Assembly (NCBI GenBank): GCA_964600225.1
Contig: CAZRIT010000053.1
Location: 1 to 13,560, forward strand
Length of the DNA: 13,560 nt
Source of the DNA: CAZRIT01 sp964600225
GTDB taxonomy: Bacteria; Bacillota; Clostridia; Christensenellales; CAG-138
Direction: 5' to 3'
Shown in pieces: positions 1-4,157 of this stretch. The notes under the pieces are model-generated. The model was not told the DNA's origin. It saw nothing but the letters and a program-made list of their open reading frames with translations, and searched no databases. A program made the translations under genes and the position numbers. Each line of letters starts with the position of its first letter. Position 1 is the stretch's first letter.

Positions 1-39
1 GGCCGCTATTTCTTTGCCCGTACGACACAAAGAATGCAA
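1..39 (-). CDS. Possible 5' end of a minus-strand gene leaving the window on the left
   Basis: Only 13 codons are visible, beginning MHSLCRTGKEIAA from a TTG codon at 39-37. The case for a real gene is the strong Shine-Dalgarno AAAGGAGG (complement of 47-54) seven bases upstream of that TTG, plus an extended -10 promoter facing the same way at 134-161. The frame is open to the window edge. No family can be recognised from 13 residues. Third codon positions are less GC-rich than in the other genes here, which weakens the call, although gene starts are often AT-rich. A plus-strand reading of 1-111 is also open but has no supporting signals. Confidence 0.42.
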   Translation of the reverse strand, partial: MHSLCRTGKEIAA

Positions 40-92
40 ATCCCGTCCTCCTTTGACCCTTTCGTTTCAAGGTCTTTCACTTATAACACGAT

Positions 93-118
93 TCAGGAAG
101 TCAAATCCTGATTTTTTT
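93..118 (+). terminator. Possible short hairpin plus T-run
   Basis: TCAGGA (93-98) and TCCTGA (106-111) can form a six-base-pair stem with a seven-base loop, followed by seven T's (112-118). On the plus strand this has the form of a weak intrinsic terminator for something entering from the left. On the minus strand it would be a hairpin in the leader of the gene starting at 39. The stem is short and AT-rich, so the function is uncertain. Confidence 0.3.
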
Positions 119-133
119 GTTGAAACCCTTTTG

Positions 134-161
134 ATTTTAGCATATCAAACCAAATGCGCAA
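134..161 (-). promoter_or_regulatory. Extended -10 promoter facing left
   Basis: Read on the minus strand, the -10 is TAAAAT (139-134), preceded directly by TATGC, giving the full extended -10 form TATGCTAAAAT. A poor -35 (TTGCGC, 161-156) sits 16 bases upstream, which is normal for extended -10 sigma-A promoters. The transcript would start near 127 and reach the Shine-Dalgarno at 54-47. It lies back to back with the mrnC promoter. Confidence 0.5.
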
Positions 162-187
162 TTCGTGTCTGCCCGCGCGCCTTTTGC

Positions 188-216
188 TTGCCTTGGGCGC
201 GGCAAACGGTTACAAT
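188..216 (+). promoter_or_regulatory. mrnC promoter, probably giving a leaderless transcript
   Basis: The -35 is TTGCCT (188-193) and the -10 is TACAAT (211-216), with a 17-base spacer. The mrnC ATG begins at 225, only eight bases after the -10, so transcription should start at or within about two bases of the start codon. No Shine-Dalgarno is present in front of the ATG, which agrees with leaderless initiation. Confidence 0.6.
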
Positions 217-224
217 AGCTGTGT

Positions 225-650
225 ATGAGCATTCTGGAAGCGTTTTCGGACAACATACCGTCCGCAGCCCTGCGCGCGCCCGCGCAGATCGCCCCGCTGT
301 CGCTGGCGCTTGTCGGCGACACGGTGTACGATCTGTATGTGCGCACGCTGTTGGTTTCCACGCGCGACGGCACGCCGCATACCCTGCACCTGCTTGCAGC
401 AAAGTATGTATGCGCGGCGGGTCAGGCGGCGGCCTTTCGCCGCATCGAACACATGCTGACCGAGCAGGAGCTTGGCGTATACAAGCGCGGCCGCAATGCC
501 CACAGCGGCACCGTCCCCAAAAATGCCAGCGTAGCGGACTACCACACGGCCTCGGGCTTTGAATCGCTGCTGGGCTGGCTGTATCTCAACGACAGCAACG
601 CGCGCCTCAACGAACTGATGCGCGCGGCAATACAGGAGGTTTCACCTTGA
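225..650 (+). CDS. mrnC: Mini-ribonuclease III
   Basis: Mini-III is a compact RNase III-like enzyme lacking the double-stranded RNA-binding domain; in Bacillus it matures the ends of 23S rRNA. The 141-residue product has the usual length. The catalytic-domain signature LALVGDTVYDLYVR covers residues 27-40, with D32 as the expected metal-binding Asp. The family motif KRGRNAHSGTVPKN is at 87-100, and a second acidic patch, FESLLGWLYL, is at 112-121. The ATG at 225 fits the N-terminus of the family. It has no ribosome binding site and the promoter -10 ends eight bases before it, so translation is probably leaderless. Its TGA overlaps the TTG start of rlmB by four bases, and the gene order mrnC-rlmB is the conserved one next to sigH. 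Confidence 0.93.
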   Translation: MSILEAFSDNIPSAALRAPAQIAPLSLALVGDTVYDLYVRTLLVSTRDGTPHTLHLLAAKYVCAAGQAAAFRRIEHMLTEQELGVYKRGRNAHSGTVPKNASVADYHTASGFESLLGWLYLNDSNARLNELMRAAIQEVSP

Positions 651-1720
651 GCAACGATTTTAACCGATCCAACCGCAGCGGCGGCGGCCGCAACAATAAT
701 GCGGACAAGCCCCGTTCCTACAACCAAAAAGACGGCGACAAGCCGCGCACCTATGGCGATAAGTCCCGCACCTACGGCAAGCCCGACGGCGACAAGCCCC
801 GCGCCTATGGCGACAAGCCCCGCACCTACGGCGACAAGCCCAACGGCTACGCGCCCAAGGGCGGCGGCAAGCCGTATGATCGGCGCAAGCCCTATGATCA
901 AGATCGCAGGACGCCCTCTGCGGATGTCGAGCGGGAGCCGCTTGCCCAGCAGGGCGGCGAGGACGAGGCGCCGTTTTTGATCATCGGCCGCAACGCCGTG
1001 CGCGCCGCCGTCAAAACGGAGCGCAGCATCGACCGCATCCTCTACGCGCCCGATCCCGACGGCCCCGTTCGGGAAATCCTGTCGCTGGCCAACGAGCGCA
1101 AGCTCGTTACCCGCGAGACCGACCGCAAAAAGCTGGACGAGCTGTGCATGCCGCTGGGTCATGGCGGAAAGACGGGCAATCATCAGGGCATCGTGGCCTA
1201 CGCCGCAGGCGTGGAATACTGCGATGTTGCGGATATCCTGGCCGTTGCCAAGGAGCGCGGTGAGCTGCCGTTTGTGATCGTTTTGGATGGCATCATGGAC
1301 CCGCACAACCTCGGCTCCATCATCCGCAGCGCCGACTGCGCGGGCGCGCACGGCGTGATCATCGGCAAGCGCCGCAGCGCATCCGTCACCGCCGCCACCG
1401 TCAAGGCCGCCGCGGGCGCATGTGAGCACGTCAAAATCGCGCGCGTGGTCAACATCTCCGCCGCCATCAACGAGCTCAAGCGCGCGGGGCTGTGGATTGT
1501 CGGCGCGGATATGGAGGGACGCTCCATGGACGAGCAATCGCTCAAGGGCGCCATGGCCATCGTCATCGGCAGCGAGGGCGAGGGCATGCGACGGCTGGTC
1601 AGCGAGAGTTGTGATTTTCTGGTTTCGATTCCCATCGGCGGGCATGTGGGCTCCCTCAACGCCTCCGTCGCCGCCGCCGTACTCATGTTTGAAAAGAAAC
1701 GGCAGGATCGCACCGTATGA
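647..1720 (+). CDS. rlmB: 23S rRNA 2'-O-methyltransferase, RlmB/TrmH (SPOUT) family
   Basis: The product is an AdoMet-dependent SPOUT methyltransferase expected to 2'-O-methylate a guanosine in 23S rRNA. The substrate-binding N-terminal domain starts near residue 109 (LIIGRNAVRAAV). The three knotted-fold motifs follow: DPHNLGSIIRSAD (218-230), AIVIGSEGEGM (304-314) and IPIGGHVGSLNASVAAAVLMFE, quoted here as IPIGGHVGSLNAS (328-340). The enzyme would normally be about 250 residues; here about 108 residues precede it, basic and disordered-looking, with DKPR(T/A)YG repeats. The TTG start at 647 is chosen because AGGAGG (634-639) lies seven bases upstream and no in-frame ATG precedes the repeats. 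It overlaps mrnC by four bases, and its TGA overlaps the sigH ATG, so the three genes are translationally coupled. Confidence 0.93.
   Translation: MSNDFNRSNRSGGGRNNNADKPRSYNQKDGDKPRTYGDKSRTYGKPDGDKPRAYGDKPRTYGDKPNGYAPKGGGKPYDRRKPYDQDRRTPSADVEREPLAQQGGEDEAPFLIIGRNAVRAAVKTERSIDRILYAPDPDGPVREILSLANERKLVTRETDRKKLDELCMPLGHGGKTGNHQGIVAYAAGVEYCDVADILAVAKERGELPFVIVLDGIMDPHNLGSIIRSADCAGAHGVIIGKRRSASVTAATVKAAAGACEHVKIARVVNISAAINELKRAGLWIVGADMEGRSMDEQSLKGAMAIVIGSEGEGMRRLVSESCDFLVSIPIGGHVGSLNASVAAAVLMFEKKRQDRTV
737..850 (+). repeat. In-gene repeats coding DKPR(T/A)YG in the rlmB N-terminal extension
   Basis: Short degenerate repeats of about 21-24 bases encode DKPRTYG, DKSRTYG, DKPRAYG, DKPRTYG and DKPNGY in series. 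The protein segment is rich in Lys, Arg, Tyr and Gly and looks disordered, like RNA-binding tails on rRNA-modifying enzymes. The codons vary between copies, so the amino-acid sequence appears to be kept rather than being a recent slippage expansion. Confidence 0.75.
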
Positions 1721-2331
1721 CGTTGCCCGCGCTCCAAACCGACGAACAGCTGCTTACGCTGCTGCGCGCAGGCGACAGCGCCGCCGAGGCGCTGCTTTAC
1801 GAGCGCTACAAGCCCGTTGTGCGCAGCAAGGCGCGCACCTATTTTCTGGTCGGCGCGGATCGGGAGGATATCATACAGGAGGGTATGATCGGGCTGTACA
1901 AGGCCGTGTGCGACTGCGCGCCAGATCGGCAGGCCTCGTTCCATGCCTTTGCGGACCTGTGCATTACGCGCCAGATCATCACCGCCATCAAGCGCGCCAC
2001 GCGCAAAAAGCACCTGCCGCTCAACACCTATGTGTCGCTCAACAGCACCGTGTTTGACGACAACTCAGAGCGCACGCTGGCCGATATTCTGGCAAGCGCC
2101 TCCGATAACGACCCCGAGGCCGCGTACCTGATGGGCGAAAGCCTGGCCGCCATGCAGCGCGGCATTGCTCACGCGCTGACCAAGCTGGAGCGCGATGTGC
2201 TCAACCTCTACCTCGACGGGTTATCGTACCAGCAGATTGCCGATACGCTGCACCGCTCCACCAAGTGCATCGACAACGCCATACAGCGCGTCAAGCGCAA
2301 GCTGGAAACGCAGCTTCGCGGCATGGCGTAG
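1717..2331 (+). CDS. sigH: RNA polymerase sigma-H factor (SigH/Spo0H)
   Basis: This is a sigma-70 family factor that in Firmicutes directs transition-state and early sporulation genes. The 204-residue length is close to the usual size. The N-terminus TDEQLLTLLRAGDSAAEALL leads into region 2, with EDIIQEGMIGLYKAV at residues 50-64 and the promoter-melting segment after it. Region 4 carries the helix-turn-helix LSYQQIADTLHRSTKCIDNA (169-188), followed by IQRVKRKL; the STKCIDNAIQRVKRKL ending is typical of SigH rather than other group members. The ATG overlaps the rlmB stop as ATGA, and only a weak purine stretch precedes it, so it relies on coupling. In Bacillus the gene rae1 (yacP) sits between rlmB and sigH and rpmG-secE-nusG follow; both are missing here. 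Confidence 0.93.
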   Translation: MTLPALQTDEQLLTLLRAGDSAAEALLYERYKPVVRSKARTYFLVGADREDIIQEGMIGLYKAVCDCAPDRQASFHAFADLCITRQIITAIKRATRKKHLPLNTYVSLNSTVFDDNSERTLADILASASDNDPEAAYLMGESLAAMQRGIAHALTKLERDVLNLYLDGLSYQQIADTLHRSTKCIDNAIQRVKRKLETQLRGMA

Positions 2332-2363
2332 GCGCAGATTGCGACCGTTCGATTACGAAAAGG

Positions 2364-2386
2364 CAGCCCCGAAAGGGCTGTTTTTT
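2364..2386 (+). terminator. Intrinsic terminator of the mrnC-rlmB-sigH operon
   Basis: CAGCCC (2364-2369) pairs with GGGCTG (2375-2380) around a five-base loop CGAAA, followed by six T's. It lies about 30 bases after the sigH stop and ends the operon. Confidence 0.88.
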
Positions 2387-2463
2387 GGGTACGTTTGGAT
2401 ACGGTTTCTCTTTTTGATTGGATACGTTTTCTCTTTTTGAAAAAAGAGAAACAGAAAAACTTC
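2387..2463 (+). repeat. Palindromic dispersed element, copy 1
   Basis: The element starts GGGTACG and ends CAGAAAAACTTC. Its core is a near-perfect palindrome: TTTCTCTTTTT, then AAAAAGAGAAA, with a two-base turn. The left arm is duplicated upstream: GGATACGGTTTCTCTTTTTG at 2397 and GGATACGTTTTCTCTTTTTG at 2420. Copy 2 at 7930-8004 has the same ends and the same layout, and copy 3 at 8034-8084 has it in the opposite orientation. It directly abuts the T-run of the sigH terminator. Confidence 0.7.
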
Positions 2464-2607
2464 TGAAAATGGAAAATGTATTCGTTCTCTGCTGTCTTGC
2501 AGGAGGGAGCTTTCCTTTGTCATTCAGAGGAGTGATGCATTTCTCACTGTCATTCAGAGGAGCATAGCGACGAAGAATCCGCCCCGCCGCAGCGGCACAA
2601 GGCGTAA

Positions 2608-2664
2608 AACCCCTTGCGCAACCCAATAAGCCCCGCGGCGACTGAGCGGCCGGTTTAAGGGGTT
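2608..2664. repeat. Inverted repeat inside the intergenic block
   Basis: AACCCCTT (2608-2615) and AAGGGGTT (2657-2664) are perfect eight-base arms around about 41 bases that include further GC-rich short pairings. It may be part of the larger element. Confidence 0.45.
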
Positions 2665-2676
2665 ACAGGGGGGTGT

Positions 2677-2720
2677 CGGGGGGCCGTAAGGGGGAAATCG
2701 GAATCCCCCTCGGCCCCCCG
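2677..2720. repeat. Very stable GC-rich hairpin
   Basis: CGGGGGGCCG (2677-2686) pairs with CGGCCCCCCG (2711-2720). After a two-base bulge (TA, 2687-2688), AGGGGGA (2689-2695) pairs with TCCCCCT (2704-2710), leaving an eight-base loop. This makes 17 base pairs, almost all G-C. No T-run follows on either side, so it is not a standard terminator. Confidence 0.7.
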
Positions 2721-2996
2721 ATGTATGCCACTGTACAAGAAAGCTGCATGCGCCCTTTTGGTGCGGGCCAAGCCAACCAATCTCCCGCCACAGCGGCACA
2801 GGCACGTTGTTCCCTGCGGGAACAAAGATTCCTCGCTTACGCTCGGAATGACACGGAGGCGGTACTTGAAGTAACGTGGATGGCGATGCTCGGAATGACA
2901 CGAAATACGTTGTCATTCTGAGGAGCATGGCTTCTCCCTTGTCATTCTGAGGAACGAAGCGACGAAGAATCTGTCCCGCCGCAGCGGACGCACAAT

Positions 2997-3027
2997 AAAA
3001 AACGGCATCGGCCTGCATGCCATGCCG
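2997..3027 (-). terminator. Intrinsic terminator after the M23 gene
   Basis: Read on the minus strand, CGGCATGG and CCGATGCCG form a stem with one bulged base, followed by six T's (3002-2997). It lies ten bases beyond the stop codon of the M23 gene and closes the minus-strand operon. Confidence 0.85.
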
Positions 3028-3037
3028 CAACAGCCCG

Positions 3038-4153
3038 TTACCCGATATAGAACAGCGGGTTGTACGGCACGCCGTCGATGATGAGCTCGTAGTGCAGGTG
3101 CGGCTTGTTGTTGTAATCGGTGCCCTCGTCGGCAAGCACGCCGATGCTCTCCTTCGGAAATACGCGCTGGTTCAGCTCCACCTTGACGTCGCCCAGGTGC
3201 GTCAGCCGCGACAAGAAGCCGTTGCCGTGATCGATATCCACCACATACCCGTACGCGCCGCGCTCGCCGCAGTAGACCACCACGCCTTCGCCCGGCGCGA
3301 CAATCTCCGTGTCTGCCTTCACGGTGTAATCGATGCCGTTGTGCATGCGGCCCTCCCGATACCCGAAATAGGAGGATACGCTCGCCTTGACGGGCGCGTT
3401 CAGCTTCAGCTCGCCCTTGCTCTTGCCCTCCAGTCCTTCGTCCTGATCGGGTTCGCCCGCGCCGCGCCCTGCAGTATACGCGCCGACGGTGACGATAGTG
3501 GATCTGGCGTCGCGCGTGACCGTGTTGACGGGTGCGCTCACACCGGCCTCCGCGCCGTTGAGATAGGTGACGTTGACGGTTGTTTCCGTCAGCGCGCCCT
3601 CGCCGATGGAGACCAGGATGCGCGCGCCCTTTTCCAGCGCCTTGTCGGTGGACTGCGTGCTCACCACGGCCGTGGATTCGCCCGTTACGCGTTGTGTCAC
3701 CATCCGCACGGGCACGATATCGGGCAGATTTTTGAGGATCATGGCGGCGTTTTCGTAGGAGATGACCTCGTCGCCCGCTGCGGCGCGACCGATGATCAGC
3801 TCCCGATCAAACGTTGCCGAAACCAGCCGTTCGCCCGCGGGCGGCACGGCGGAAGCGATCAAAAACTCCCACAGCAGCTTTTGCATATCGTATTCGCTTT
3901 CCATGCTCAAAACCGCTTTTCGGTCCACCAGCAGCGTCACGGCGTCGGTGTTTGCCGCGGGCGCAGCCGTCGGCGCGGGCGTTTCGGCGGCGCGGATATC
4001 GATGATGTTGGCCACCACTTCCTCCAGCACAACCGTTTCGGGCGCGGACGGCGGGGCCTGCTTGGCAAACAGGATGCCGATGGCGGTGGCCAGCACCGTC
4101 AATGCCCCTGCCGACAGCAGCAATATTTTGTTGAGATCGTTTCTGTTGAGCAT
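3038..4153 (-). CDS. Membrane-anchored G5/M23 (LytM) peptidase
   Basis: The product is predicted to cleave peptide cross-links or stem peptides in peptidoglycan outside the membrane. Of 371 residues, 8-30 form one N-terminal membrane segment, followed by a Pro/Ala/Thr stalk (about 55-68) and a region of unknown fold. A G5-like domain follows at about 148-226 (VTYLNGAEAG near 195-204). The M23 domain is at about 252-367. The zinc ligands and catalytic residues are intact: H271 and D275 in HNGID, H319, and H352/H354 in PHLHYE. The gene begins four bases after the stop of the SpoIID-domain gene and has no clear Shine-Dalgarno, so it is probably translated by coupling. The one-membrane-segment plus LytM design and the SpoIID neighbour recall SpoIIQ; the G5 domain is not part of classical SpoIIQ. 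The M23 call is firm, the sporulation role is inferred. Confidence 0.88.
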   Translation of the reverse strand: MLNRNDLNKILLLSAGALTVLATAIGILFAKQAPPSAPETVVLEEVVANIIDIRAAETPAPTAAPAANTDAVTLLVDRKAVLSMESEYDMQKLLWEFLIASAVPPAGERLVSATFDRELIIGRAAAGDEVISYENAAMILKNLPDIVPVRMVTQRVTGESTAVVSTQSTDKALEKGARILVSIGEGALTETTVNVTYLNGAEAGVSAPVNTVTRDARSTIVTVGAYTAGRGAGEPDQDEGLEGKSKGELKLNAPVKASVSSYFGYREGRMHNGIDYTVKADTEIVAPGEGVVVYCGERGAYGYVVDIDHGNGFLSRLTHLGDVKVELNQRVFPKESIGVLADEGTDYNNKPHLHYELIIDGVPYNPLFYIG

Positions 4154-4157
4154 GGCG

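Larger units (their letters stand above)
2548..2854. mobile_element. Possible non-autonomous element bounded by inverted repeat copies
   Basis: A forward copy of the CATTC...GAATC...CCGCAGCGGCAC repeat (2548-2598) and an inverted, diverged copy (about 2786-2854) face each other across about 190 bases that hold two inverted repeats but no open gene. This is the form of a MITE-like or composite intergenic element of about 307 bases. The two ends are imperfect and no clear target-site duplication was found, so mobility is only inferred. Confidence 0.35.
2519..2989. repeat. Gene-free block of dispersed intergenic repeats in both orientations
   Basis: The block contains several copies of a repeat of the form TGTCATTCtGAGGAGC, then GACGAAGAATC, then CCGCCGCAGCGG. 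Forward copies are at 2548-2598 and 2940-2989, with truncated forward copies at 2519 and 2911. An inverted copy ends at about 2854 (from about 2786), and a truncated inverted one lies at 2885-2902. Translations of this kind of repeat give the familiar spurious peptide CHSERSEE-like strings, which is why open frames here are not called as genes. No transposase or RNA gene is seen. Confidence 0.7.

Noticed and set aside
14..562. Long open frame overlapping mrnC on the same strand
   Set aside because: It is a shadow of mrnC in another frame; the AT-rich start has no signals and the translation is low-complexity and unlike any family.
737..850. CRISPR-like periodicity
   Set aside because: The repeats are short, degenerate, in frame, and code a peptide within rlmB; there are no unique spacers of even length.
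2673..2921. Plus-strand 82-residue open frame
   Set aside because: It lies wholly in repeats and a GC hairpin, with no ribosome binding site or recognisable product.
2387..2989. Complete insertion sequence
   Set aside because: No transposase reading frame or defined ends with target duplications is visible in the block.
2554..3135. Minus-strand open frame across the repeat block
   Set aside because: Its translation contains strings typical of the CATTCTGAGG repeat (for example CHSERKRG), and it runs through a terminator into the M23 gene's 3' end.
3038..4153. Catalytically dead M23 domain, as in Bacillus SpoIIQ
   Set aside because: All expected residues (H271, D275, H319, H352, H354) are present.
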